DNA of 64,000 bases from Paenarthrobacter sp. DKR-5 (GTDB lineage: Bacteria > Actinomycetota > Actinomycetes > Actinomycetales > Micrococcaceae): positions 248,001 through 312,000 of the forward strand of contig NZ_JAHBOI010000005.1 in NCBI RefSeq assembly GCF_018531425.1, in the 5' to 3' direction. The notes below the pieces were generated by a model, which saw only the letters and a list, made by a program, of their open reading frames with translations, ran no database searches and had not been told where the DNA came from. Positions 27,223 through 35,952 of this stretch are shown here, one piece after another; the first letter of the stretch is position 1; every line of letters starts with the position of its first letter. The position numbers were made by a program, and so were the translations under genes.

Positions 27223-29373
27223 GTGACCGGGACGGACGGGGCGGAGCCGCGCGCCAAGACGGAGGAGCCGAAGGCACGGAAGCTGGTGCTCCCCGGGCGG
27301 AAGATCTGGGGAAACCGGTGGGTTGCGTTCATCAGCGCGAGCATCCTGTGCGGCGCGCTCCTCGCCGGCGCGCTGACGCCTGCAGCGGCCCTGACCAGCG
27401 CCTTCGCGTCGGATTCGCAGGACCTTTTCAACAGCCTCCCGGACGAACTGACCGGGCCCCCGCTGGATCAGTCCTCCAAGGTGCTGGCGGCGGACGGGAC
27501 AACGGTGCTGGCCCGGTTCTACACCGAGAACCGCGTCCCGGTGACCCTGGACAAGATTTCCCGGTCCATGCAGAAGGCCATCGTGGCCACGGAGGACGCC
27601 CGCTTCTACGAGCACGGCGCCCTGGACATGCAAGGCATCCTCCGCGCCGGGTTCAACAACCTGGTCAACCCGGACCGGCAGGGCGCCTCGACGCTGACCC
27701 AGCAGTACGTGAAGAACGTGCTGATTGAGTCCGCCGTCGCCAGCGGGACCACCGGCAACATCAACCTGGGCGCGGACCGGGGCCTCAGCGACAAGATCAA
27801 GGAGGCGCGCCTCGCCGTCGGCGTCGAGAAGAAGTACAGCAAGGATGAAATCCTCGACCGCTACCTGAACATCGTGTTCTTCAACGCCAACGCTTACGGC
27901 GTCCAGGCCGCGGCCCGCTACTACTTCGGCACCGAAGCCAAGGACCTGACCCTTCCCGAGTCGGCGCTGCTGGCCGGCATGGTGCAGAACCCGGCACTGT
28001 TCGACCCGGTGACCCACCCCGCGGAAGCCAAGGCACGCCGGAACACCGTGCTGGGCCTGATGCTCGCACAGGGCAAAATCACCAAGGCCGAGCACGACAA
28101 GGCGGCCGCCTCCAAAATCAGCCTGCACATCACCCCGGCCAAACAGGGCTGCGCTTCCTCGACGATGGCCCCGTACTTCTGCAGCTATGTCGAGCACGTC
28201 ATCACCGGCAGCAGCGCCTTCGGAACTGATGTGACCGAGCGGGAGAAGCTCCTCCAGCGCGGGGGCCTGACCATCCGCACCACGCTGGATCCGCGCCTGC
28301 AGCGCGTCGCGCAACAGCAGGTCCAGGCCGCGGTGCCCGCCACCGATCCCTCCGGCAAGGGTGCAGCGCTTGTGACAGTGCAGCCGGGGACAGGGAAGAT
28401 CCTGGCGATGGCGCAGAACACCGTCTACGGCACGGGGCAGGGCAGCACCGTGCTGAATCTCTCCGCGGACCAGAACATGGGAGGCGGCGTCGGCTTCGCC
28501 CCGGGGTCCACCATGAAGCCGTTCACCTTTGCCGCCTGGCTCGCTGACGGTCACTCGATGAACGAGATCGTCGACGCGTCCAGGCGCGACTATCCGGCCG
28601 GCTACCCCTGGAAGGCCAGCTGCGCCCCGGACAGCGCCTACTTCGCGCCCTACGACGCGCTGCAGAACGACGTCCCCGGCTACTACCGCCCGATGAGCGT
28701 CCTCTACGGCCTCTACCAGTCGATCAACACGGCCACTTTCGCCTCCGCCGCCCAGCTGGATCTGTGTGACATCCAGAAGATGGCCGACGCCGCCGGACTG
28801 CATCTGGCCGAAAACGGAAAGCCGGTCGACATGCTCAACCCCGCCAACTTCATCGGCTCGGACGCCGTATCCCCGCTGACCATGGCCGCGGCCTATGCTA
28901 CTTTCGCCAGCGGGGGCACCTACTGCACCCCCGTGGCCATCACAAGCATCACGGATTCGCGCAAGAAGCAGTACCCGGTGCCGTCGGCCGGCTGCAAGCA
29001 GACGATGAGCCCCGGCGTCGCGGCCGGCGTCGACGTGGCGCTGCAGGACGTGCTGAAGAAGGGCTCGGGCTACCAGATTCCGTTGGACGTGCCGGCGGGT
29101 GCGAAGACCGGCACGAGCGACTACTCCAGCCAGACCTGGACGGTGGGTTACACCTCGGGCCTCGCGACGGCGTCGTGGGTCGGCGGCTACCAGGACAACG
29201 GGCCGATGCGCGACATCGTGATCAACGGGAAGTTCTACAGCCAGGTGGACGGTGCGTACATCGCCGGCCCGCAGTGGCAGCACTACATGAACAAAGTGGC
29301 GCCCCTGTATTCCACCGCGGAGTTCCCGCAGCCGCCCGCTTCGATGGGGGCGGACCTGGGCACCGACAACTGA
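27223..29373 (+). CDS. Bifunctional penicillin-binding protein (class A PBP)
   Basis: A 716-residue peptidoglycan synthase. One N-terminal membrane anchor (about 27-50) is followed by a GT51 glycosyltransferase domain with catalytic E124 in ATEDARFYEHGALD and the QGASTLTQQYVKN motif, then a transpeptidase domain with S429-T-M-K432, S500-I-N and K628-T-G-T. It polymerises and crosslinks glycan strands at the outer face of the membrane. There is no PASTA or C-terminal fibronectin domain, unlike some PonA proteins. GTG 27223 is preceded by GGGAAAGGGA; the open frame starts earlier at 27007 but would overlap the lgt start. Likely a PonA-like housekeeping or auxiliary synthase. Confidence 0.93.
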   Translation: MTGTDGAEPRAKTEEPKARKLVLPGRKIWGNRWVAFISASILCGALLAGALTPAAALTSAFASDSQDLFNSLPDELTGPPLDQSSKVLAADGTTVLARFYTENRVPVTLDKISRSMQKAIVATEDARFYEHGALDMQGILRAGFNNLVNPDRQGASTLTQQYVKNVLIESAVASGTTGNINLGADRGLSDKIKEARLAVGVEKKYSKDEILDRYLNIVFFNANAYGVQAAARYYFGTEAKDLTLPESALLAGMVQNPALFDPVTHPAEAKARRNTVLGLMLAQGKITKAEHDKAAASKISLHITPAKQGCASSTMAPYFCSYVEHVITGSSAFGTDVTEREKLLQRGGLTIRTTLDPRLQRVAQQQVQAAVPATDPSGKGAALVTVQPGTGKILAMAQNTVYGTGQGSTVLNLSADQNMGGGVGFAPGSTMKPFTFAAWLADGHSMNEIVDASRRDYPAGYPWKASCAPDSAYFAPYDALQNDVPGYYRPMSVLYGLYQSINTATFASAAQLDLCDIQKMADAAGLHLAENGKPVDMLNPANFIGSDAVSPLTMAAAYATFASGGTYCTPVAITSITDSRKKQYPVPSAGCKQTMSPGVAAGVDVALQDVLKKGSGYQIPLDVPAGAKTGTSDYSSQTWTVGYTSGLATASWVGGYQDNGPMRDIVINGKFYSQVDGAYIAGPQWQHYMNKVAPLYSTAEFPQPPASMGADLGTDN

Positions 29374-29376
29374 CGG

Positions 29377-30819
29377 TCAGCTCCGGTGCCGCCCGGTGCC
29401 CGCATAAGCCAGGGCGCCGGCCGCGAGGGCGAGGAACACCAGGAGGAGGACGGCGGCGTTGAAGCCCGCTGTGGCACTCCCGGCGTCGAACAATCCGTGC
29501 CCGCGGCCGCCCGCCGCGAGGGCGTAGACGGCAGCGGGCACGGCCACGCCGAGAGAGGTGCCGATGCCCCGCGTCATGTTCAGGATGCCGCTGACCATGC
29601 CGGCCTGGTGTGAGTGGCCCGCGGAGGCGATCGAGGCGTTGTTCGCCGGCGTGAACAGTCCCAGCCCGGCGCCAATAACGGCAAGGGCGCCGGCCATTCC
29701 GACGGGGTTGCCTGCGGCCGCAAGGTGCAGCGCGAGGCCGGCGGCGGTGAGGGCCATCCCCGCCGTCGTGGGGAGCCGTCGGCCGTGCCGGTCGGCAAGC
29801 AAGCCGCCGAAGGGGGCGGCGATGCCGAGGCCGACAGGGAGGACAGTCAGCAGGATGCCAGCCGCAGCAGGCGGCAGGACGGCGGCGGACTGCAGGTACA
29901 GCGGGGTCACGAAAAGCACGCCGAAGAGCACGAGGTAGCTCAGCAGTCCGGAGGACAGGCCCAGCCCGAAGCCGGGGGCGCGGAACAGGGAGAGGTCCAC
30001 AAGGGGCGACGGCGTGCGCCGCTGCCTCGCGATGAAAGCGGCGAGGGCGGCGACGGCGAAGGCCAGCAGGCCCAGCACAAGCGGCGATCCGAAGCCGGAC
30101 CGGCTGGCCTCCGAGAAGGCGAGCAGCAGCCCGGCCAGGGCGGGCAGCAGCAAAGCGAGACCGGGAAAGTCGAACCGGGTGCGCGGAGCGAAGACCCGGG
30201 TGCGCGGGAGCAGGAACCAGCCCAGGGCAAGCCCCAGGATGCCCGCCGGCAGGTTGACGAGGAACACCCAGCGCCAGCCCCCGAGGCTGATCAGCAGGCC
30301 TCCGGCGGACGGGCCGAGGGCCAGCCCGATTGCCTGGGCGGCGCCTTGGATCCCGATCGCGCGTCCGAGCAGGTGCCGCGGAACACTGGTGCGGATCAGG
30401 GCCACGCTGTTGGCCTGCAGCATGGCGGCGCCGAGCGCCTGGACGCCGCGGGCGGCAAGGAGCCAGCGCAGGTCCGGGGCGAGCGCGCAGGCCAGGGAAG
30501 CGGCCGTGAACAGCCCGAACCCGTAGGTGTAGAAGAGTTTGCGTCCCGCCATGTCCGCGAGCCGGCCGATTGCCGGCAGGCTGCCGACGAGGACCAGCAG
30601 GTAGACCAGGGCCACCCACTCCACCGCGGCGAGCGCGGAGTGCAATTCGCGCTGGATGTCCGGAACGGCCAGGGTCACTATGCTGGCGTCGAGCTGGCCC
30701 ATGAATGCGCCGACGGAAACCGTGGCCACCACCAGCCACGGTGCTGCGGGGTGGGTGCGGATGCGTTCGGGCCGGGCGGGCTCGGCGAGCAGGCGTCTCC
30801 AGCCATGTTGTTCTGACAC
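29377..30819 (-). CDS. MFS drug transporter, DHA2 (EmrB/QacA) family
   Basis: A 480-residue carrier with 14 predicted helices. The motif FMGQLDASIVTLAVPDIQREL in helix 1 (D at the expected place), GRLADMAGRK in loop 2-3 and GPSAGGLLISLGGWRWVFLVNLPAG in helix 5 (motif C) mark a proton-driven DHA2 exporter. The GTG at 30819 has no ribosome site, and a TAAAAT element lies about 11 bases upstream, so the mRNA may be leaderless. It is divergent from a MarR-type regulator and its start codon lies in the candidate operator, so repression by that regulator is likely. Confidence 0.88.
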   Translation of the reverse strand: MSEQHGWRRLLAEPARPERIRTHPAAPWLVVATVSVGAFMGQLDASIVTLAVPDIQRELHSALAAVEWVALVYLLVLVGSLPAIGRLADMAGRKLFYTYGFGLFTAASLACALAPDLRWLLAARGVQALGAAMLQANSVALIRTSVPRHLLGRAIGIQGAAQAIGLALGPSAGGLLISLGGWRWVFLVNLPAGILGLALGWFLLPRTRVFAPRTRFDFPGLALLLPALAGLLLAFSEASRSGFGSPLVLGLLAFAVAALAAFIARQRRTPSPLVDLSLFRAPGFGLGLSSGLLSYLVLFGVLFVTPLYLQSAAVLPPAAAGILLTVLPVGLGIAAPFGGLLADRHGRRLPTTAGMALTAAGLALHLAAAGNPVGMAGALAVIGAGLGLFTPANNASIASAGHSHQAGMVSGILNMTRGIGTSLGVAVPAAVYALAAGGRGHGLFDAGSATAGFNAAVLLLVFLALAAGALAYAGTGRHRS

Positions 30820-30824
30820 AGAAC
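30810..30824. promoter_or_regulatory. Candidate MarR operator GTTCTG-ACA-CAGAAC
   Basis: A perfect 6-3-6 inverted repeat that covers the start codon of the exporter and lies in the 38-base gap to the MarR gene. Spacing and size fit a MarR dimer site. Bound protein would block the exporter start and possibly also the regulator promoter. Confidence 0.55.
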
Positions 30825-30857
30825 TATTTTACCGCTCCTGCTGCATAGACTGGGACG

Positions 30858-31349
30858 GTGCCCGGCTCAACCCCCGCAGACCCCGCCCCCGCATCCTCGG
30901 CCGCATGGCAGCTCACCGACGTCATCACGCGCCTGCGCCGGGTCCTCCGTTCCAGCGTGCGCTCCGACTACCCGTGGGAGTCGCTGCCGATGGCGCAGGT
31001 GGAGATCCTGCAGCGGCTCACCGACGAGCCCGGGATCAGGATCAGCGAGCTGGCAAGGCGCCATCGGTTGGCTACCAACACCGTCAGCACGCTCGTGCAG
31101 CAGATGACATCTGCCGGGCTGGTCGAGCGCGGGGCGGATGCGCAGGACCGGCGCGCCGTTGTCCTCACCATCACCGACGCCGGGCGCAGCAGCCTCGCGG
31201 GGTGGCGCCAGGCCAACGAAACCCGGCTCGAGGCGGCGCTCGCCGTCCTGGCCGCACCGGACCAGGCCTCCATCCAACGTGCCCTTCCCGCCCTTGGCCG
31301 GCTCGTCGCGCAGCTCGAGTCCGCCGAACGTGAGGCCCCGCAGGGGTAG
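30858..31349 (+). CDS. MarR family transcriptional regulator
   Basis: A 163-residue regulator with the MarR winged helix: QVEILQRLTDEPGIRISELARRHRLATNTVSTLVQQMTSAGLVERGADAQDRRAVVLTITDAGR, where the RGADAQDRRAVVL beta wing carries the usual DxR. GTG 30858 has no ribosome site and follows a TAGACT (30846-30851), so a leaderless transcript is likely. Divergent from the DHA2 exporter; it probably represses both. Confidence 0.88.
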   Translation: MPGSTPADPAPASSAAWQLTDVITRLRRVLRSSVRSDYPWESLPMAQVEILQRLTDEPGIRISELARRHRLATNTVSTLVQQMTSAGLVERGADAQDRRAVVLTITDAGRSSLAGWRQANETRLEAALAVLAAPDQASIQRALPALGRLVAQLESAEREAPQG

Positions 31350-31377
31350 GCCTAGGATGCGTGCGGCGGCGCCGAAG

Positions 31378-32541
31378 TCAGCGCGCAGTGAGCGCCTCCA
31401 GCATCCGGTCCAGGGTCTGCGCGAGGACGGGCCTGGGCGTGCCGAAGTTCAGCCGCACGAAACCGCGGCCGGCTTGGCCGCATTCGGCACCGTCGGTGAG
31501 GGTGACGCCGGCGCGCTCGGCGAAAAACTCCGCCGGCGGCTGTTCCAGGTCAAGCGCCCGGCAGTCAAGCCACGCGAGGTAGGTTCCGCTGGGGGCGGTG
31601 TACCCGATCCCCGGCACCTCCGAGAGCGCCTCGGCGAGGTACCCGCGGTTGCCGTCGAGGTAGTTGATAACCTCCTGCAGCCAGGGTCCGCCGTCGGCGA
31701 AGGCCGCCGCGTTGGCGGCGACGCCCAGGGTGCTCGCGCCGTGCTCGGCGAACGTCCCGACCTCCGCCCAGTGCCGGGCATCGGCGTCGTTGGAGAGGAT
31801 CAGCTGCGCCGTCTTCAGCCCGGGCAGGTTCCAGGCCTTGGAGGCGGAGGTCGCGGTGACGGTGTGCCCGGCGGTGGCGGGGGACACCGAGGCGTACGGC
31901 ACGTGCCGGGCCCCGGGGTACACCAGCGGGGCGTGGATCTCGTCGGCAAAAACCCTGCCGCCGTGCTGCTCCACGACCGCGCTGATGCGGACCATTTCGT
32001 CGGCCGTGTAGACCTTGCCGATCGGGTTGTGCGGGTTGCACATCACCAGCAGCCCGCCGCCGGCAGCGAAGGCGCGGTCCAGCCCGTCGTAGTCGAAGGC
32101 CCAGCCCTCTGCGGACGGGAGCATGGGCAGCTCGATGATCTCCCGGCTGAGGGTGGCCGGAACCTTGAGGAACGGCATGTAAGCGGGAGTCGGGAGGATG
32201 ATCTTGCTCCCGGGCGCGCTGAAATGCTCCACGGCGGCCGTGAAACCTGCCAGCACATCCGCCAGCGGCCTGATCCGCTCGGCCGGAACGTCCCAGCCGT
32301 ACGCGTCCCGCTGCCATCCGGCGCAGGCGGCCGTCATCGTGTCCAGCAACCAGCGGGGAAGGTAGCCGAACAGTCCGCGCCCGACGGCGGACTCCAGCGC
32401 CCGGGTAACGGCGGGGGCGGTGCCGAAATCCATCTCGGCCACGAAGGACCCGATCCGGTCCGGAAAAGCGGTCCACTTCAGTCCGCCGGCGCGGCGAAGC
32501 TGCTCAATGGTGATGGCATCAAACTGTTCACTGAAACCCAA
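31378..32541 (-). CDS. PLP-dependent C-S lyase, MalY/PatB family
   Basis: A 387-residue fold-type I aminotransferase-like enzyme. PLP motifs are plain: CNPHNPIGKVY (Asn for the cofactor ring), DEIHAPLVYPG (Asp to the pyridine N) and TATSASKAWNLPGLK with the Schiff-base lysine. This set, with SASKAWNL, is typical of MalY/PatB cystathionine beta-lyases that release homocysteine, pyruvate and ammonia. TTG 32541 is the only start that gives the usual N-terminus (GFSEQFD); a AAGGGA site precedes it. The frame remains open far upstream but over the opposite-strand YdeI gene. Ends convergent with MarR. Confidence 0.88.
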   Translation of the reverse strand: MGFSEQFDAITIEQLRRAGGLKWTAFPDRIGSFVAEMDFGTAPAVTRALESAVGRGLFGYLPRWLLDTMTAACAGWQRDAYGWDVPAERIRPLADVLAGFTAAVEHFSAPGSKIILPTPAYMPFLKVPATLSREIIELPMLPSAEGWAFDYDGLDRAFAAGGGLLVMCNPHNPIGKVYTADEMVRISAVVEQHGGRVFADEIHAPLVYPGARHVPYASVSPATAGHTVTATSASKAWNLPGLKTAQLILSNDADARHWAEVGTFAEHGASTLGVAANAAAFADGGPWLQEVINYLDGNRGYLAEALSEVPGIGYTAPSGTYLAWLDCRALDLEQPPAEFFAERAGVTLTDGAECGQAGRGFVRLNFGTPRPVLAQTLDRMLEALTAR

Positions 32542-32586
32542 GGGAGTCCCTTCCTGTGCCGGTCCGGTGGCTAATACAGTAGCGGC

Positions 32587-33186
32587 ATGCCCATCGACCT
32601 GCCGGAACTGCTGCTGGCCGACGCGGCCGCCTGGCGCGCCTGGCTGGAGGAGAACCACCACGTCCACCCGGGGGTGTTCCTGGTGATGCATAAGAAGGGC
32701 GGCGCGGTCACGGCATTGACGCAGAAGGCGGCGCTGGACGAGGCGCTGTGCTTCGGCTGGATCGACGGACTCATCCGGCGCCGGGACGAGGGCAGCTACC
32801 TCACACGGTTCACCCCGCGCGCCGCGCGCAGCAGTTGGTCGCTGGCGAACGTCGCCAACATTGAGCGGCTCCAGGAGCAGGGGCTGATGCGGCCGGCGGG
32901 GCTCGCGGCGGTGGAGGCGGCAAAGGCGGACGGGCGGTGGGAGCTTGCGTACGCCGGCCAAGCCACAGCCGAACTGCCGCCGGACCTGGCGGCAGCGATC
33001 GCCGTCGTCCCCTCCGCCGCACAGATGCTCGAGGTCCTGACCTCGCAGAACCGCTACGCGCTGATCTTCCGGCTCAGCCAGCTCCGCCCGGGCGCAGCGC
33101 GGGACCGCAGGATCGAACAGTTCGTGCAGATGCTGGCGCGCCACGAAGCCCCCTACCCGCAACGGCGGCAGCCGACCCGTCCGTAG
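32587..33186 (+). CDS. YdeI/OmpD-associated family protein
   Basis: A 199-residue protein with the family pattern WRAWLEENHHVHPGVFLVMHKKG, LDEALCFGWIDGLIRRRDEGSYLTRFTPR and SLANVANIERL. The function of this widespread family is not settled; Bacillus YdeI links to antimicrobial peptide resistance. It starts at ATG 32587, 45 bases from the divergent MalY gene, and ends convergently with the iron importer gene cluster. Confidence 0.85.
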   Translation: MPIDLPELLLADAAAWRAWLEENHHVHPGVFLVMHKKGGAVTALTQKAALDEALCFGWIDGLIRRRDEGSYLTRFTPRAARSSWSLANVANIERLQEQGLMRPAGLAAVEAAKADGRWELAYAGQATAELPPDLAAAIAVVPSAAQMLEVLTSQNRYALIFRLSQLRPGAARDRRIEQFVQMLARHEAPYPQRRQPTRP

Positions 33187-33209
33187 CGCCCTCCGGCCCA
33201 CCGGCGCGC

Positions 33210-34361
33210 TCAGCTGGGGGCGCCCCCGTTGCCGGAGTCCATCGGGAAGGCGACGCCCTCGCCGACGACGCGTAGGCTCAGTTCGCTGCCCGGCCGGGCC
33301 AGCATGGCGTTCCAGTGCCGGATCGTGATGATCTCCCCGCCCTTGGGCTGGTGCGGGTCCGTGCTCAGCGCCGCCGGCAGCGGCAGCAACTGGATGCGGA
33401 CAGTCGTTTCGGGCCCGAAGTAGTCCGTGTCGACGACGCGGCCGCGGATCGGCCCGTCCTCGGCGATGCGGATCTGCTCGGGCCGGAGCATCAGCTGGAC
33501 CCGGCCCTGGGCCGGCGGTCGGCGCACCGGGATGCCGCCGAGTGAGCAGACGGCCAGTGAGCCTTCCAGCCACGCTTCGAGGATGACGGCGTCGCCGAGG
33601 AACTCCGCCGTGGCGCGGTCCGCAGGCCGCGTATACACGATGAAGGGGTTGCCGATCTGCGCCAGCCGGCCGGCGCGCATGACGGCGACCTGGTCCGCGA
33701 AGGAGAGTGCCTCGGCCTGGTCGTGGGTCACCAGGATGGTGGTGACGCCTTCGTCCGCGAGGGTCTTGGCGACGGCCCGGCGCGTCGCGAGCCGCAGGCC
33801 GGCGTCGAGGGCACTGAACGGTTCGTCCAGCAGCATCAGCTCCGGCTCGCGGGCCAGGGCACGGGCCAGCGCCACGCGCTGCTGCTGGCCGCCGGAGAGT
33901 TCGTGCGGCCTGCGCCGGGCGTAATCCGGATCCAGGGACACCATCTCCAGCAGTTCCCGCACCCGTTTGCGTGCCCCCGCGCCGCGGACGTCGAGGCCGA
34001 AGGCCACATTCTGGGCCACCGTCAGGTGCGGGAACAGCGCACCGTCCTGAGCAACATAGCCGATGTTCCGGCGGTGGGCCGGGACCCACTGGCCCGGGCC
34101 CGCGACGACGTTGCCATCGAGGGTAATCGTGCCGGAGTCCGGCGCCTCGAAGCCGGCAATCAGCCGCAGCAGCGTGGTCTTGCCGCTGCCGGAAGGACCG
34201 ACGATCGCCGTCGTCCGCCCCGCCGCGACGCCGAGGTTCACACCCCGCAGCACCTGGGTGCCGTCAAAGGCCTTGGTGACCTCGTCAATCTCCAGGTGGT
34301 TGTTGGTGGTGGGTGCCACCGAGGCTGCGACGCGCGGTTCCGGCAAGCGGGGGAGGGTCAT
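33210..34361 (-). CDS. Iron(III) ABC transporter ATP-binding protein
   Basis: A 383-residue FbpC/PotA-type ATPase. Walker A is GPSGSGKT at 55-62, the Q-loop is in GYVAQDGALFPHLTV, the signature is LSGGQQQR, Walker B is LMLLDEPFSALD and the switch His is in VTHDQAEA. A C-terminal TOBE-like domain begins near 290. It drives import by the permease encoded just upstream, whose stop it overlaps by 4 bases (ATGA). The third gene of an operon that starts with a binding protein behind an iron box. Confidence 0.92.
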   Translation of the reverse strand: MTLPRLPEPRVAASVAPTTNNHLEIDEVTKAFDGTQVLRGVNLGVAAGRTTAIVGPSGSGKTTLLRLIAGFEAPDSGTITLDGNVVAGPGQWVPAHRRNIGYVAQDGALFPHLTVAQNVAFGLDVRGAGARKRVRELLEMVSLDPDYARRRPHELSGGQQQRVALARALAREPELMLLDEPFSALDAGLRLATRRAVAKTLADEGVTTILVTHDQAEALSFADQVAVMRAGRLAQIGNPFIVYTRPADRATAEFLGDAVILEAWLEGSLAVCSLGGIPVRRPPAQGRVQLMLRPEQIRIAEDGPIRGRVVDTDYFGPETTVRIQLLPLPAALSTDPHQPKGGEIITIRHWNAMLARPGSELSLRVVGEGVAFPMDSGNGGAPS

Positions 34362-35947
34362 TGTCCGGCTGCTTTCTTCGACTGCTGGAAAAGAAGGTAG
34401 GTCATCGGGGCCGAGAGCACGATCATCAGCAGGGCGTAGGGTGCGGCGCCCGCGTAATCGATCTCGCTGCTCAGGCTCCAGAACTGCGTGGCCAGGGTGT
34501 TGGTGCCGTTCGGGGACAGCAGCAAGGTGGCGGTGAGCTCGTTGACAATGCCAAGGAACACCAGCGCGGCACCGCCCGCCGCCGCCGGCGCCGTCAGCCG
34601 CAGGGTCACGCGCAGGAAGGCCGCGAGCGGCGGCTTCCCCAAGGCCTGGGCGGCCTCGTCGAGCTCCTTCGGGGCCTGCGCGAGGCCAGCCCGCAGGTTC
34701 ACCAGCGACCGCGGCAGGTAGAGCAGGACGTACGCGGCCACCAGCAGGAACGTTGTCTGGTACAGGTCCGGCGCTGCCTTGATGGCGATCGTGACGAAGG
34801 CCAGGGCGACGACGATGCCCGGCATCGAGCTCGTGACGTAGTTCGAGGCCTCCAGGACCCGGCTGAAGAGGCCGCGGTGCCGGACGGCCAGGTAGGCCAT
34901 CGGGAAGGCGACGAGCGTGGTGGCGAGCGCGCCGGCAACCCCGTAGCCGAGCGTCTGCAGCAGCGCCGGGAGCAGTTCGTCCGGGGCCCAGATGGCGGCG
35001 CCGCCGGCGATGGTCCAGCGCAACACGTAGAAGAGCGGGATGCCGAAGGCGAGCACCGTCAGCCCCGCCAGGGCCAGCTGGCCCGGCACGTGGTAGCCGC
35101 CCAACGGCAGCCGCGTGGCCCGGCCCTGGGTGCCGGACCCGATCCGGGCGTAGCGGGCGTTGCCGCGGGTCCGGGTCTCGGCGAGCAGCAGCACCAGGCA
35201 GAAGAAGACGAGCACGCTCGCCAGCATGTTCCCGGCCGTGCCATTAAAGGTGGAGCGGTACTGTTCCATGATCGCCGTCGTGAAGGTGTCGAAGCGGATC
35301 ATCGCGAAGGCGCCGTACTCGGAAAGCAGGTGCAGTGACACCAGCAGTGCGCCGCCGGCCATCGCCAGGCGCAGCTGCGGCAGGACCACCCGGAAGAACA
35401 CCCGCCACGGACCGAGGCCAAGGGAAGCGGCGGATTGCTCCAGTCCCGGATCCAGCCGGCTGAGCGTGGCCGCGGCCGGAATGTAGACCAGCGGGAAATA
35501 GGAAAGGGTCGCAATGAGCACGCCGGAGAAGATGCCGCTCAGCTGGGGGATGGCGCTGACCCAGGCGTAGCTGTTGACGAAAGCGGGCACGGCCAAGGGA
35601 GCAGCAAGGGCGATGGCCCAGATCTTGTGCCCGGCAAGGTTGGTCCGCTCCACGAGCCAGGCCCCGCCGACGCCGAGCACCACGCACAGCGGGACGGTGA
35701 TGACGATCAACAACAGCGTGTTGCCCAGCAGCTGGCCCACCCGGGGACGGAAAATCAGGGCCGCGGCCGTGTCCCAGCCGGTGGCCACGGTCATCGCCGC
35801 GACATAGCCGAGCGGAAGCAGGGAGAACAGCGCAATGAGGCACGCCAGCAGGACGACGACGAAAGGGGGGCGGGAGCGCTTGCCCCTGCCCCCCGCCGTC
35901 ACAGCCGCGGCGCCGCCGGGCCGTTGAATCGATCGGGTGGAAGTCAC
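34358..35947 (-). CDS. Iron(III) ABC transporter permease, two-domain FbpB type
   Basis: A 529-residue protein made of two fused permease domains, each with six helices and an EAA-type loop (EQSAASLGLGPWRVFFRVVLPQLR and DEAAQALGKPPLAAFLRVTLRL). This one-chain duplication is characteristic of FbpB/SfuB ferric iron importers. It follows the binding-protein gene by 5 bases and overlaps the ATPase gene. An N-terminal basic stretch precedes the first helix. Confidence 0.92.
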   Translation of the reverse strand: MTSTRSIQRPGGAAAVTAGGRGKRSRPPFVVVLLACLIALFSLLPLGYVAAMTVATGWDTAAALIFRPRVGQLLGNTLLLIVITVPLCVVLGVGGAWLVERTNLAGHKIWAIALAAPLAVPAFVNSYAWVSAIPQLSGIFSGVLIATLSYFPLVYIPAAATLSRLDPGLEQSAASLGLGPWRVFFRVVLPQLRLAMAGGALLVSLHLLSEYGAFAMIRFDTFTTAIMEQYRSTFNGTAGNMLASVLVFFCLVLLLAETRTRGNARYARIGSGTQGRATRLPLGGYHVPGQLALAGLTVLAFGIPLFYVLRWTIAGGAAIWAPDELLPALLQTLGYGVAGALATTLVAFPMAYLAVRHRGLFSRVLEASNYVTSSMPGIVVALAFVTIAIKAAPDLYQTTFLLVAAYVLLYLPRSLVNLRAGLAQAPKELDEAAQALGKPPLAAFLRVTLRLTAPAAAGGAALVFLGIVNELTATLLLSPNGTNTLATQFWSLSSEIDYAGAAPYALLMIVLSAPMTYLLFQQSKKAAGQ

Positions 35948-35952
35948 AACGT

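Noticed and set aside
32542-34089. Extension of the MalY-type lyase to 903 residues
   Set aside because: It would cover the YdeI gene and the ATPase gene in other frames or strands; TTG 32541 gives the usual family start.
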